Positions 48,012 to 59,305 of a stretch of 64,000 nt of DNA are shown here, piece after piece. The DNA is from Siphonodentalium dalli (taxonomy: Eukaryota > Mollusca > Scaphopoda > Gadilida > Siphonodentaliidae), in assembly GCA_032622095.1 (NCBI GenBank), contig CP136065.1:245455474-245519473 (forward strand), written 5' to 3'. A model generated the notes under the pieces. That model made no database searches. It saw only the letters and a program-made list of their open reading frames with translations, and was not told where the DNA came from. The stretch's first letter is position 1, and every line of letters starts with the position of its first letter. The translations under genes and the position numbers were made by a program.

Positions 48012-48113
48012 ATGTCACCTCGTAAAAACAGCGCTAGCGAGTCTCAGAAGAAAAAAGGAGACACTTGCCACTGCTGCTATGGATTATGCAACAGCGACAG
48101 TAGGAAATGTTGA
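48012..48113 (+). CDS. THAP-like N-terminal coding stub (33 codons), probably truncated
   Basis: From the ATG at 48012 the frame encodes a basic, serine-rich start, then KKKGDTCHCCYGLCNSDSR, then a TGA after two more residues. The CHCCYGLCNSDSR block resembles, from memory, the start of invertebrate THAP-type zinc-finger proteins, where the first zinc-binding cysteines precede a WIxACGR-containing segment. THAP domains are DNA-binding C2CH fingers shared by host factors and P-element-type transposases. No continuation is visible and no strong splice donor follows the SDSR codons, so this is either a 5' exon with a weak donor, a truncated duplicate, or a relic of a THAP transposon. Codon composition is less AT-rich than the flanks. 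The family assignment rests on one short motif. Confidence 0.4.
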   Translation: MSPRKNSASESQKKKGDTCHCCYGLCNSDSRKC

Positions 48114-48224
48114 AATTTAGCGCCGGGCACATCATCCTGCGTCAATTTTACGTTAAAAAACTGACGACCAGGCATTGTTTACTATAGAGATATCAATACA
48201 GGCTCCGATCAATGTCCAACCTGT

Positions 48225-48310
48225 TTACATTCTGATGCTTAATTAGCCCCGCCCATATCTGATGACGTCTATCGTGAAAAGCGCTATTGGTTCCTGATAC
48301 AAGAGACATG
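48225..48310. promoter_or_regulatory. GC-box / CRE / CCAAT-like cluster
   Basis: CCCCGCCC, TGACGTC and ATTGG occur within about 50 bp (roughly 48245-48295), immediately downstream of the THAP-like stub. Read on the minus strand the order is CCAAT, TGACGTC, GGGCGGGG. Such boxes normally precede a start site, so they may serve an opposite-strand transcript or be a displaced promoter piece. This is motif recognition only. Confidence 0.2.
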
Positions 48311-48410
48311 CCGGCAAATAAAATTAATTAATTTTCATTTTGTGTCAGAGGGGAAATATGAGGTAGGAGAAAAGGACCCTAAACACCCCTCTAGCGGAAT
48401 CCCTGATACC

Positions 48411-48645
48411 TTAATCCTTTCGTGACAGGAGCTGCGCTGGTGCAGCATTAAATACCATGTGCTCCATATGGGAGACTCGCATATATAAGTGAATGCACTG
48501 GTATACAAGATCAAGGTACATAGTGTAGGCCAATGCATTCTTTTATATATGTGGGGCTCCCTACGGGTGACTCGTATATATAAGAGAATGCATTGGCACA
48601 GGGTTTTCGCAACAAATCAGGAAGCTCCAGTCATGAAAGGGTTAA
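48411..48645 (+). mobile_element. E-family TTAA element
   Basis: TTAATCCTTTCGTGACAGG to CATGAAAGGGTTAA; two variant hairpins, the first reduced. Confidence 0.8.
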
Positions 48646-48892
48646 ATCTGGAATCGGACTAACAAAATCTAGAAACATCATAATGCTTGACAACATTTAT
48701 TAACTGAATATAATAGAATTTATAAATCTCAAACATATTAAATAAACCTGGAATAAAAATTGGAGGAAAATTAAACAATTATCACATTATTTGGTTGAAT
48801 AACAAGTGGGAGAAAATTAAAGGGACTCAAGGCCTTCAAAGTCGGTTCATGCGAAAAACATAAAATTCTGTAAAGCAGCTACCATAAACAAG

Positions 48893-49109
48893 TACCGTAA
48901 TACTCTAAATAATCGACTCCTTAACCACAGCAGAATTATGGGTAACTTTTCAGGATTTATTCGGAAATATGGCTTGTTGCCATTCATCGGAAAGCTCTCA
49001 CTGAGAGCTTTCCGATGAATGGCAACAAGCCATATTTGCGACTAAATCCTGAAAAGTTACCCATAATTCTCCTGTGGTTAAGGAGTCGATTATTTAAGGC
49101 ATTACTGTA
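48893..49109. mobile_element. A-family palindromic MITE
   Basis: TACCGTAATACTC to AGGCATTACTGTA; the left end is more diverged than the right. Confidence 0.88.
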
Positions 49110-49729
49110 GATGAAAGAATAGATTGACTTTGTTCTTATGGTCATTTACTAATATCTCTCCAATAATGAGATTTTTTATGTCAAAACCATTGTTATGTAA
49201 ACATTACTGTTACAGTTGAATTACTTAAGAAAGTCAAATTAGTCCAATAAGATACTAAAATTTAATCAAAACTTCACGGTCAACATTGGAAAAGGTCAAA
49301 GCATTTAAAATATTCTGAAAATCATAGCCAGACTAAAATATTTGAACTTACTACTTATATTAGCAAAGTTTGTTGACGAATCACTGTAACAGTTTTGTTT
49401 ACAATTCACAATAGTTTCAACACGCAAACAATTTTTTTTTTATGGGAGAATTATCAATAATGAATATAACAACCAAGTTGATTTAGCTCACCATGTTTTT
49501 CTTATTGGTGATGTGTTTATATATTTTTTATATATATATATTTTTATATATTTTGCACATCACCCACTGCCTTGTGTCTTCTTAGTGGTGATATTTTACA
49601 GACTTTTATATTTTTTGCACACTTACCTGTTAGAGTGCCTTGGGTCCCTTTAAAAATTTAAAGATGTATTCAGGGTTCCAGACCTCTAGTTACAACAACA
49701 ACATAAATATTATAATTTAACATTGTTTC
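49110..49729. other. AT-rich, no gene seen
   Basis: A long TATATA/TTTTTATATA tract near 49510-49560. Confidence 0.4.
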
Positions 49730-49831
49730 TGTCATTTGCAGAATGAGGTCCCCAGAGGGTGAATTTGGTGACGCTCTCCCGCATAGTGGGCTAGCATCAC
49801 TAAATTCACCCTCTGGAGACCTCATTCTGCC
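49730..49831. mobile_element. F-family terminal palindrome, isolated
   Basis: CTGTCATTTGCAGAATGAGG to CCTCATTCTGC with the usual inner palindrome; the rest of the element is absent. Confidence 0.7.
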
Positions 49832-50190
49832 TGAAGGAAAAGAAGATTTTATAGCAGGTGTACAGCACTGTAAAATTAATTAAACTGTTTCTGCATGTTT
49901 CTGTCTCATATTTTGGTACACAGAAAAAGTTCAGAGAATTTGTCTTATATTGCACATATTTTGTATTGCATATAATAACTAGAAACATCAGCTGAATGAC
50001 TAAAATATGTAAACAAAAAATCTTCAAAATTTCTTCATTCTCAATGCATATAGGTACATGTAGTATTTGATATGTATAAAATTGGATGGAATGTGAAAAG
50101 GACGGCTTTACAATCATATTAATCACTCCTGGTTAAGTGGCCATGCTAATTGCTATGCTAATTGCTATGTTGGGGGGGTCCAGCTGAATT

Positions 50191-50602
50191 GCTATGATGC
50201 TGGTAGGGCAAACTGATAGTCTGATACTGTTAAGAAAAAGTACCGTTATTTTTTCTAAGGTTGGCATTTTTGAGGTGTTTGGATAATCTGGACGAATCAA
50301 AAAATATCCAGTGGATGTGTGAAACATCCAGGAACCAATATACATTAAAATATTTCAACAATGGCTGTACTGGTGCTTTGAAAACAACAGAAATAGCCGT
50401 CTTGATTATGGCCGGTTTTCAACAACCAATACTATCATTATTAAATATTTTATAACATAAATGTTTTTCAATGTTCTATACACATAATAGCTTTTCCTCG
50501 ATTTGTTCAAATTAGTAGCAAAGCACTGCGAAAATGACATCTTTAGCTAAAATAGCGGTACGTTTTCCTAACAGCATCAGTTTGCCCTAACAGCATCATA
50601 GC
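50191..50602. mobile_element. Element with about 70-bp imperfect inverted repeats
   Basis: GCTATGATGCTG and GGGCAAACTGAT at the left are inverted at the right (ATCAGTTTGCCC, CAGCATCATAGC). The pairing extends through GTACCG towards the centre. No clear target duplication. The left flank holds short tandem TGCTAATTGCTA repeats. Confidence 0.6.
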
Positions 50603-50796
50603 AGTTTAGCAGAACAACTTGACCAGGGGTGATAACTCTATTCAGGACCACTTGAGTCGACCAGGGGTATAATGCAAAGAAAGTGATTACGTGTACATTC
50701 ACACATCTATCAAAATTGTCGGCAAACCTTCATGAAATTCCTCATAGCTGACTATATATATCTATTGAACACCAGAATGACAGAATATGTATATTT

Positions 50797-50966
50797 TTAA
50801 CCTTTCCATGACTGGAGCTACCTGAAATTTGGTAAAAACCCTGTGCCAATGCATTCTGTTATATATGCGAGTCTCCCTCCATATGGGAGACTCTCATATA
50901 CAAGAGAATACACTGGCACAGGGTCTTTATTGCTGCACCAGTGCAGCTCCCACCATGAAAGGGTTA
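50797..50966 (+). mobile_element. E-family element with one variant hairpin
   Basis: TTAACCTTTCCATGACTGG to CACCATGAAAGGGTTA; the single hairpin centre is GTCTCCCTCCATATGGGAGAC. Confidence 0.7.
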
Positions 50967-51030
50967 TTGTTTTGTAGCTTATTGGGACGGCAAGATGCCA
51001 TTAGTTATTGCATGATTGATTCTTACAATA

Positions 51031-51236
51031 TACAGTAATGCCATAAGTAATCGACTCCTTAACCACAGCAGAATTATGGGTAACTTTTCGGAAATATGGC
51101 TTGTTGCCATTCATCTGAAAGCTCTCGGGGAGAGCTTTCCGATGAATGGCAACAAGCCATATTTCCGACTAAATCTTGAAAAGTTACCCATAATTCTGCT
51201 GTGGCTAAGCAGTCGATTAATTAGGGCATTACTGTA
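51031..51236. mobile_element. A-family palindromic MITE
   Basis: TACAGTAATGCCA to GGGCATTACTGTA; the left arm lacks the AGGATTTAGTC part. Confidence 0.88.
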
Positions 51237-51491
51237 TTTGAATATTAGTATAATAACTTATGAAATTACATAGATCTCACTCCGTATCTAGTCAAAAGTG
51301 AGGTATGCGCATTTTATAAATTGATTGCCCTCTATCAATTGAAGGCGATTGTGAGAACATTTATCGTCATAAATGGTGGATTTCTTTGGAAACGCGTCTA
51401 ATAAAAAGAAAATCCATTGTTATTGAGTGGATACTGAAAACTGTCTCATTTGTGACAGAGACAGATGTTTATTTTCGTTGGTGGCAAGAGG

Positions 51492-51972
51492 TTTTATATG
51501 ACCCACATATGTGACCCGCCATATCAAATCCAGTCGGAAGTCGGTTTTTTTTTTACCCTGTGCCAATGCATTCTCTTATATATGCGAGTCGACCATAGGT
51601 CGCCTCGCATATATAAGAGAATGCATTGGCCTCACAATTTTTTACAATTTTAATAATTTTTTCTTGTATTCTTTAACAATTTTATAATTTCACCCATACA
51701 GAGCCCCAGACAAGCATGAGCAGACGACACTCTTCTATATGCTTCTATATATGTGTGGGGCTCCCTGCAGGGTAATGGATGTTTTTTATTTTATGTCCTA
51801 AAAATTGTCAGAAACATTTATTTAAAACAAATGATAAAAAATTGTTAGGCCAATGCATTCTCTTATATATACGAGGCGACCTATGGTCGACTCGCATATA
51901 TAAGAGAATGCATTGGCACAGGGTAAAAAAATCGCGACTTCCGACTGGATTTTATATGACCCACATATGTGA
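51492..51972 (+). mobile_element. D-family hairpin element flanked by a 23-bp direct repeat
   Basis: GTGACCCGCCATATC at the left, but at the right GGATTTGATATGGCGGGTC is replaced by GGATTTTATATGACCC. The 23 bases beginning TTTTATATGACCC occur at 51492-51514 and 51950-51972. Confidence 0.8.
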
Positions 51973-52762
51973 GTGAAAGGGGGACGCCCAATGACATTTG
52001 AGTCCACGACAAGAGGTAACATGTCTTGCCCATCAGAAGCTGACATAAGCTAATGATAGGCAGAGCACCCCACTGTTTCAGAATCAGTCAGAAAGCTGAA
52101 ATAAAATAAGCAAGAAAGCCCCACGTCCTTTGGTATGTTGGGTACCAAGTTTACCATATATATCGTACCTGAATTAAAGGTACACACATTTATAGATAAG
52201 TTTTACATTTACCAAAATATTATTGGTATTGTCCCTGATTGTCCCATCCATAACAGTAAAAAATCAGTTAATTTGGCGTAAGATATATATACTTATGCAT
52301 ATTGAGTTCATTAGCTATATGAAAATAAACAATTGTCTCACTCGTGAGATAGTTTGTGTGAGTATGTATCTGATTTCGGGGATATATTCAGGAGAAACAA
52401 GTTGAGTTACCCTTAAAATATTCAATAGAAACACATTCAAAATATATAAGTAAAACATGATACATGTATGTATATAATACATAAGTTAAAACATGACACA
52501 TGTATGTATATAATTGGACGGAATGAGAAAAGGACGGCTTTATTATCAGCAGTTTTACATTCATAATACAGCTCTGTTAATTAGCAAATTTCATAACCCA
52601 GGTTGCAATGTTTTATGAAAAATTTAAACAAATTGCTGAAGATGTTAACTTGGTGTTGCACTGTCGAAGTCTGCAGGTAGCAAAAATATCATTGTTGAAT
52701 TCCAAAGTCGACTGAGATAACAAGGCTATCTTGATAGATCTCACCAAAGCCTGCCATGATAA
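51973..52762. other. No gene seen; short shared words
   Basis: TGGACGGAATGAGAAAAGGA near 52515 recurs in diverged form near 50088, hinting at an old dispersed repeat. Two ACATGATACATGTATGTATA-type repeats near 52456-52520. Confidence 0.35.
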
Positions 52763-53215
52763 TTAACCCTTTCAGTGCCAGGTCCGATTTTTGTATCAAC
52801 TCATATACCCTGTGCCAATGCATTCTCTTATATATGCGGCCTCGCATATATAAGAGAATGCATTGGCCTAACAATTTTTCATCATTTGTTATTATTTTTT
52901 ACAATGTTTTACAATTTTAATAATTTTTTCTTATATTCTTTAACAGACTTATTTTGGTACTTATTTTGTAGGTTTAGTGCCAGGGAATCTTACGTTTTTC
53001 ATGGGCATCAAAATTATTACTATGAATACTTGGTGATAGTTTTGAGTTATAACATGCCCCTAAGGTTTTATCCAGTATGTTTTAAAATTTGTTATAGCAT
53101 GCTTAAGCATACCCAAAAAAAATTCAACCCAAAAAAATCTATAAAATAAAAACATTTCTAAATTTTTTTTTAGGGCTGATTTTACAGACCGTAAATTAGG
53201 CACTGGAAGGGTTAA
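52763..53215 (+). mobile_element. C-family TTAA element
   Basis: TTAACCCTTTCAGTGCCAGG to TAGGCACTGGAAGGGTTAA. The hairpin centre is shortened to GCGGCCTCGC. Confidence 0.85.
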
Positions 53216-53461
53216 CCAAGTTCCAATTGTAAACTGAAGATATATGTATAGAACATGTAACTATTTCTGGCCTAGGAAATATCTTAGCATAGGTAAATTT
53301 CTGCTGATTAGCAGGGCTGATAATAGACAAATTATTTGTGCCAACCAGACTAAACACAAACTCAATAAATACTATGCACATACAAAAATATCTGTGTGTG
53401 TGGCCGGTAAGATAATACAAAATTCTGTGATAGAGACCATCAAATGGATTTAAATCAATAT

Positions 53462-53722
53462 ATAACCCTTTCATGAAGGGAGCTAGGCTGGTGCAGCATT
53501 AAATATAATGTGCCAGTGCATTCTCTTATATATGCGAGTCTCCCATAGGGAGCCTCACATATATAAGAGAATGCACTGGCTTGCAGGGTCAAAGTAAATA
53601 TTGTCAGGTCAATGTATTCTCTTATATATGCAAGGCTCCCTATAGGAGACTCGGATATAAGAGAATGCATTTGCACAGGGTTTACTAAAAATTTCAGGAA
53701 GCTCCCGTCGTGGAAGAGTCAT
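53462..53722 (+). mobile_element. E-family element (reference copy for the variant hairpin)
   Basis: ATAACCCTTTCATGAAGGG to CGTGGAAGAGTC. The first hairpin is intact: GCATTCTCTTATATATGCGA, centre GTCTCCCATAGGGAGCC, inverse arm; the second is inverted with small changes. Confidence 0.75.
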
Positions 53723-53959
53723 CAAAAGTTTGGTTGAAATTAAGTTCTCTTCACTTCAAATGTGTCAAGGAAATTTTATGAACATCACAAGTTACATATT
53801 CTTTAGACAAGAACGAACTTCATTTTGTGATTTTTAATAATATTTCCATTGATATGTATTACATATATGTTAAATATTAAATCGGTGAAAACACAGTGTA
53901 TCTTTAAGAATTTGCATTGGCAAATTTTTTTTCAGGGCTAAAAATGTACACCTGTCAAA

Positions 53960-54245
53960 CAAGTCTGAGTTTAGTGTGTCTGTCATTTGCAGAATGAGGT
54001 CCCCAGAGGGTGAATTTAGTGATGCTATCCAGCATAGTGGGCTAGCATCACCAAACTCCCCCTCTGGGGACTTCATTCTGCTTAGGCCTCATCTTCTATG
54101 AAATATCTATAGTCTCAAATTAACATTGTTAATGTTAAATATTATTTAACATGGTGATGCTAGCCCGCATAGCGGGCTAGCATCATCAAATTCACGCTCT
54201 GGGGACCTCATTCTGCAAATGACAGGCACACTATTTCAAGGCTTG
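53960..54245. mobile_element. F-family element, compact copy
   Basis: CAAGTCTGAGTTTAGTGTG to a damaged ACTATTTCAAGGCTTG; both terminal palindromes present, middle mostly deleted. Confidence 0.75.
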
Positions 54246-55010
54246 TGACTATAGACAGACCTTGAGTATATTGACGAGGCTTCGTTAATAAAACACAAGC
54301 GTTCTGGAGAAAAGAGTCAGAATTGGTCGTAAAAATGCTGAATAAATGTTGACAGAAGGCTTGGAACAATGATATTGACGTTTCACAGGAGGCTACAAAG
54401 GACTGCACTTCACCTGAGCTTTGTCAAGGAAATTTTATGAACATAACAAGTTTTATTCCTACTGACAAGAATGGACTTTATTGATTTTACTGATTTATAT
54501 ATGGAACTACAGGTTCTCTCTTATGATACATAATATATCTTATTTATCCACCGCTCACTATCACTATTGCCTACATAAAGCCTACCTAATAAACGTTACG
54601 TTTATTACGTCAAGTTAGCTTTATTAGGTCAACGTAGCTTTATTAGGTTAGTACTACTTGATATGCAAATTGCGCAGGTAACTAGGGACGTCAACCGGCC
54701 TTAATGACGTCATTGTGATTTCAGAACGTTTTTATCGTGCATAATTCACTAAAATAATTCGTTAAATGATATATGTTTTAGCTCTAAAACATCTATAAAT
54801 CATCAGAACAAGATCTGCTTAGAATAACTGTAAAAAGACCAACGAACTATTTCGCTCTAAGCTGCACTCCGGTTTTCCCACGTCATGAATGCTAATTAGT
54901 TTGCTTGACCTAATAAATGTAATGGCCTCATCGAAGTAACGAATGTAAAACTACGGAAAATGACAGATTTACCTCACAAAAGGCAAGCTTTGTGCAATGG
55001 ATAAATAAAA
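54246..55010. other. Degenerate duplicated sequence, no intact gene
   Basis: 54250-54400 is a diverged copy of 55795-55920. TCAAGGAAATTTTATGAACA near 54430 also occurs near 53766. The remainder is AT-rich. Confidence 0.45.
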
Positions 55011-55163
55011 TATGTAGCTAATGTTGTCGCTTAAACTGTTTATGTACGCTCGGGGATTTGGCATCTATTGGACTCGGCAGAGCCTCGCCCAATAGATGCT
55101 AAAATCCCCCTCACGAACATAAACAGTTTAAGCGACGACACTAGCTACATATTCTATATATAT
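55011..55163. repeat. Long imperfect hairpin, arms about 65 bp
   Basis: ATATGTAGCTA, GTCGCTTAAACTGTTTATGT and GCATCTATTGG are inverted as CCAATAGATGC, ACATAAACAGTTTAAGCGAC and TAGCTACATAT. Probably a small foldback MITE. Confidence 0.75.
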
Positions 55164-55271
55164 TAATATGTTAAACATTTTATTAAACACTGAAAACACT
55201 GTGCAGCTTTAAGACTGAATTGACCAAAATTTAATATGGAAGGAACAACATTTATCAAAATACAAAATCAT

Positions 55272-55724
55272 TTAACCCTTTGAGTGCCAGGTCCGATTTT
55301 TGTATCAACCCATATACCCTGTGCCAATGCATTCTCTTATATATGCGAGTCGACCATAGGTCGCCTCGCATATATAAGAGAATGCATTGGCCTAACAATT
55401 TTTCATCATTTGTTATTATTTTGTACAATTTTAATAATTTTTTCTTATATTCTACTCTCTTTCAGTGCCAGACTTATTTTGTAGGTTTAGTGCCAGGGAA
55501 TCTTACGTTTTTCATGGGCATCAAATTTATTACTATGAATACTTGGTGATAGTTTTGAGTTATAACATGCCCCTAAGGTTTTAACCAGTTTGTTTTTAAA
55601 TTCGCTATAGCATCCTTAAGCATACCCAAATAAAATTCAACCCAAAAAAAAAAAAAAAAAGGGCTGATTTTACAGACCGTAAATTAGGGCCGATGAGATC
55701 GTCCCCTGGCACTGAAAGGGTTAA
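55272..55724 (+). mobile_element. C-family TTAA element (reference copy)
   Basis: TTAACCCTTTGAGTGCCAGG to CTGGCACTGAAAGGGTTAA, one canonical hairpin near 55323-55391. The right half carries ATCTTACGTTTTTCATGGGC, GAGTTATAACATGCCCC and GATGAGATCG. No coding capacity. Confidence 0.9.
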
Positions 55725-55784
55725 ACTGACAGTTTTAGGCACTGAACGCAAATTAGTAAGATTGGCCAGAAAAATATTCCCCAG

Positions 55785-55925
55785 TCAGTTCCACAACAGG
55801 CCGAGTATATTGACCTGACCTTGGTTGCAGAGAAAAGAGTTGGAATTGGTCCTAACAATGGCCAGGTAAATGTTGACAGAAAGCTTGGAACCGGCGATAT
55901 TGACGTTTTAAAGGGTCGATCCTGA
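55785..55925 (+). CDS. Unrecognised short ORF with a possible acceptor, in a degenerate duplicated segment
   Basis: After TTCCCCAG (ending 55784) the frame runs 46 codons to TGA at 55923-55925. It includes AEYIDLTLVAEKRVGIG and ends DIDVLKGRS. The frame is also open upstream to 55746, without an ATG. A diverged copy lies at about 54250-54400, where the frame is broken. The peptide looks protein-like, but the opposite strand is also open, so the coding strand is unsettled. No family recognised. Confidence 0.2.
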   Translation, partial: SVPQQAEYIDLTLVAEKRVGIGPNNGQVNVDRKLGTGDIDVLKGRS

Positions 55926-56222
55926 AGAGGGTATGTTAAAATCAATGCCTCGAATGCATATAACAACAGTAACTAAGCAAAAATTGATGGGCAATTAAAG
56001 CGCTCGATCCTATTTTAAATGTCATTCAATTGCTCTGGCCAATAGATACGCTAAAGTAAACGCATTTAAATGTTGCAGGTTACTTTGATGTGTAAAGTGC
56101 ATGTTTACGACTTACGTGTTAGATGTGAAAAAAAATAATGATTTATCGTTGTTCACGTGTTTTAAATGCATATTAATGGTTTATTGTTGGTGTATTGGTT
56201 TAAATAAATTTTGCCCATGAGA

Positions 56223-56439
56223 TACAGTAATGCCCTAAATAATCAACTCTTTAACCACAGGAGAATTATGGGTAACTTTTCAGGATTTAGTCGGAAATAT
56301 GGCTTGTTGCCATTCATCGGAAAGCTCTCACTGAGAGCTTTCCGATGGATGGCAACAAGCCATATTTCCAGCTAAATCTTGAAAATTTACCCATTATTCT
56401 CCTGTGGTTAAGGAGTTGATTATTTAGAGCATTACTGTA
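56223..56439. mobile_element. A-family palindromic MITE inside the 190-bp tandem repeat
   Basis: TACAGTAATGCCC to AGAGCATTACTGTA; it directly follows a CCCATGAGA word of the host repeat. Confidence 0.88.
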
Positions 56440-56746
56440 TTATGTTTATATGATATCATCAGAAGCGCATCTATTGGGCTTTAGATCGGGGATTGAGGCG
56501 GTGTGTTCTATATTAGGTTATTGGTTATGTATTTTAAATGAAAAATCATGCCTTATCAAGTTTATTGGGGTTTAAAATGCATTTTGCCCATGAGATATAA
56601 TGTTAATATGATAACATCAGGGGGACATCGATTGTCCCTTAACTGGGGGTTGGGCTCTATGTTCGATATTTTGTGATTGGTTATGTATTTTAAATGAAAA
56701 ATCATGCCTTATCAAGTTTATTGGTTTACAATACATTTTGCCCACA

Positions 56747-56812
56747 AGCCTTGAAATAGTGTGTCTGTCATTTGCAGAATGAGGTTCCCAGAGGGTGAAT
56801 TTAGTGATGCTC
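56747..56812. mobile_element. F-family left-end fragment
   Basis: CAAGCCTTGAAATAGTGTG, CATTTGCAGAATGAGG, then GAATTTAGTGATGCT, after which host repeat sequence resumes. Confidence 0.6.
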
Positions 56813-57118
56813 CCTTATCAAGTTTATTGCTTTAAAATAAATTTTGCCCATAGTTTATTGCTTTAAACTAAATTTTGCTGATGAGATATATTATTAACAT
56901 GATGACATCAGACACACATCGATTGTCCCTTAAATGGGGGGGGGGGGGGGGTTGGGGTTGGAGGTGATGTGTTCTCTATTAGATTTATCGGTTACATGTT
57001 TTAAATGTAAAATGATGCCTTATAGTTTATTGGTTTAAAATAAATTTTGCTCATGAGATAGTGTTGACATGATATCATCAAGAAAGTATCTATCAGGTAT
57101 TAAATTGGGGGGGGGGGG

Positions 57119-58235
57119 TTGTATATTCAAATTTCTGTATCTTTTCTGTACTCCTCCTGCTAAACTTCAACAACTTCAACTTTAAGAGAAATTCTGGTTC
57201 TACACCAGTCCCCCTGGAATTGACTAATTGTTTTTGAAAATACAATCATAACTTTACATTTTGATAACCCTAAGTCTGGAATTCAGGTAAATTAAGTTGT
57301 TCAATAGAACATCACAAAACAATTAATTATTGAACTTTAATCTGAAATGCAAATTACTCCTCCAAGAGAAATATATTTGAAAATAGGTATCAATTTATAA
57401 TACAAGCTAAAAAAGAGATTGGGAGAGAGAAGAAGAGATGTATGTGATTTATATATCGGTAACCTAAATTAAATTAATTGTGGTGGGGATCAATCTATGA
57501 TCCACTGTAATAGTAAGGGAACAGCCTGGTTTACAAAACCTTTCTACAACTTTATGCCACAATGTTGTTAAAATATAAAAACCCTTTTATATGATTGGTT
57601 TATGTTCAATCTGATTAAAATATGAAGCATGTGGTCATAGTGGTGAAGAAAATATTTGATGTCATGTAAGGGTCAAACTACCCGTATGGAGCCTCCCACA
57701 GATGTGAGCAGACAACACTCAGCAATACAAGCTGCCACATGTATGGGGCTCCCTGCAGAAAGCTCCAGTCATGGAAATGTTAATAGGAAGAAATACCTCA
57801 ATTTATTTTTATAATTTGAGTAAAACTTATCATATTCAAAAATCTTCATTTATGGAGAAATCTGCTTTTTGTCAATTGTTCTGGTGGTTATGAATTTAAA
57901 TTTTTGCCCTCCAGCACCATCTACTTTTTTTTCAATCCAAATGTTAGTAAACCAGGCTATTTTATAGTTGTGGCTTTAAATGTTAAATTAATATTAAGTC
58001 ATCATAGATCAAAACAATAGGTTGCACCACAGGTGCTGGGATACCCCCATGGTGAAAACTGTGGAAAAAAAATGTGATGAACGAACAAATTACTTGACAA
58101 TTATAACCAACATTTTCAGATAAAGAAAGAGCTATAATTAACTCTTGAACAGTAAATGTGAACAATGTCAATAAACCCTCTTTTGAAAGCCCTCCTGATG
58201 CCAAACCTGGATACTAAATTTCATTGAGATATGAT
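57119..58235. other. No gene seen; E-family relic near 57668-57785
   Basis: AT-rich. 57668-57785 keeps AAGGGTCAAACTACCC, GTATGGGGCTCCCTGCAG and GCTCCAGTCATGGAAATG, words of the E and D families. Confidence 0.4.
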
Positions 58236-58345
58236 AAACTGTGGTTTATGAACGGACGGACACACGGCTACACAGACTGACAGACACATGTAATCCAGTA
58301 TACCCACCCCCATCCATGGGTGTATAATGATTATACATTGCCCTG
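58236..58345 (+). repeat. Microsatellite and terminal hairpin of an M-type element
   Basis: GAACGGACGGACACACGG, then CAGACTGACAGACACATG, then the hairpin TATACCCACCCCCATCCATG / GGGTGTATA. The same plan as the right end of the element near 62690-62782. Confidence 0.55.
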
Positions 58346-58454
58346 AGATTTATATATACTAGTAGGTAACTCAAACCTATGGGGAAACTTTTTTTTCGAA
58401 GATGTTTGCCTTTAGGTAGTGATAAAAAACCCATGGTAATATTAATGTGTTGTA

Positions 58455-58711
58455 TTAACCGTTTTAATACTAAATACTCATTGATGAGTAGTTCCCTTAG
58501 GAAATTTTCAGACAATAGGTCATTTGTTGAACTTAATTATTATGTGAACAATTCCCCACCAATGTATAAAAATAGTTCTGTGCTTGTATTATCTTTTTAT
58601 CTGTCTGTCATCTGCTTATTTACAATTAACACCCCTCCAAATGAATAATAGACCATTCCACTATACTTTTATAACTGAATGGAAGAATCCATTCAGTATA
58701 GAATGGGTTAA
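58455..58711 (+). mobile_element. P-family TTAA element
   Basis: TTAACCGTTTTAATAC to GTATAGAATGGGTTAA. A hairpin near the right end pairs CCATTCCACTATAC-like sequence with GTATAGAATGG. Related to 225-355. Confidence 0.55.
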
Positions 58712-58862
58712 TAATGAGGCAGAATAGATCAAAGTGATGAAATAATTAGTGGGATTAGACGAGCAAACAGTTTATTTACACCGACTGATATTCCGATGAA
58801 ATATTGTTTAATATCGGAAAACTATCTCAACCGCAAGATTACAAATGGGAATGTGTCATCTG

Positions 58863-59079
58863 TACAGTAATGCCCTAAATAATCGACTCCTTAACCACAG
58901 CAGAATTATGGGTAATTTTTCAGGATTTAGTCGGAAATATGGCTTGTTGCCATTCATCGGAAAGCTCTCAGTGAGAGCTTTCCGATGAATGGCAACAAGC
59001 CATATTTCCAACTAAATCCTGAAAAGTTACCCATAATTCTGCTGTTGTTAAGGAGTCGATTATTTAGAGAATTACTGTA
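58863..59079. mobile_element. A-family palindromic MITE
   Basis: TACAGTAATGCCC to AGAATTACTGTA; otherwise near-identical arms. Confidence 0.9.
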
Positions 59080-59305
59080 GTTAGATAAAAGGCATATAGT
59101 GCAGGGTTTATTATTGTAGTAATATATATTTGTTTGCTATAGACTCTTCTGAATATCTTTCAGAGATTGTAATGTGGCCAAATGGACAATGGCCAATGTC
59201 TTTACCAGAACAGTCAAAGAAAATATTGTCCAAACTGTTCCAAGCCATACCATTAGTTACTCAATATATTATAAGTTGGCAGAAAATTAAAGAGTTTCCT
59301 TTGAC

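Larger units (their letters stand above)
56140..57118 (+). repeat. Degenerate tandem repeat, about 190-bp unit, roughly 5 copies
   Basis: Each unit contains GTTTTAAATG, ATCATGCCTTATCAAGTTTA, TTTTGCCCATGAGATA, ATGATATCATCAG and CATCGATTGTCCCTTAA, often with a poly-G run. One unit is interrupted by an A-family MITE and another by an F-family fragment (56747-56812). Confidence 0.7.
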
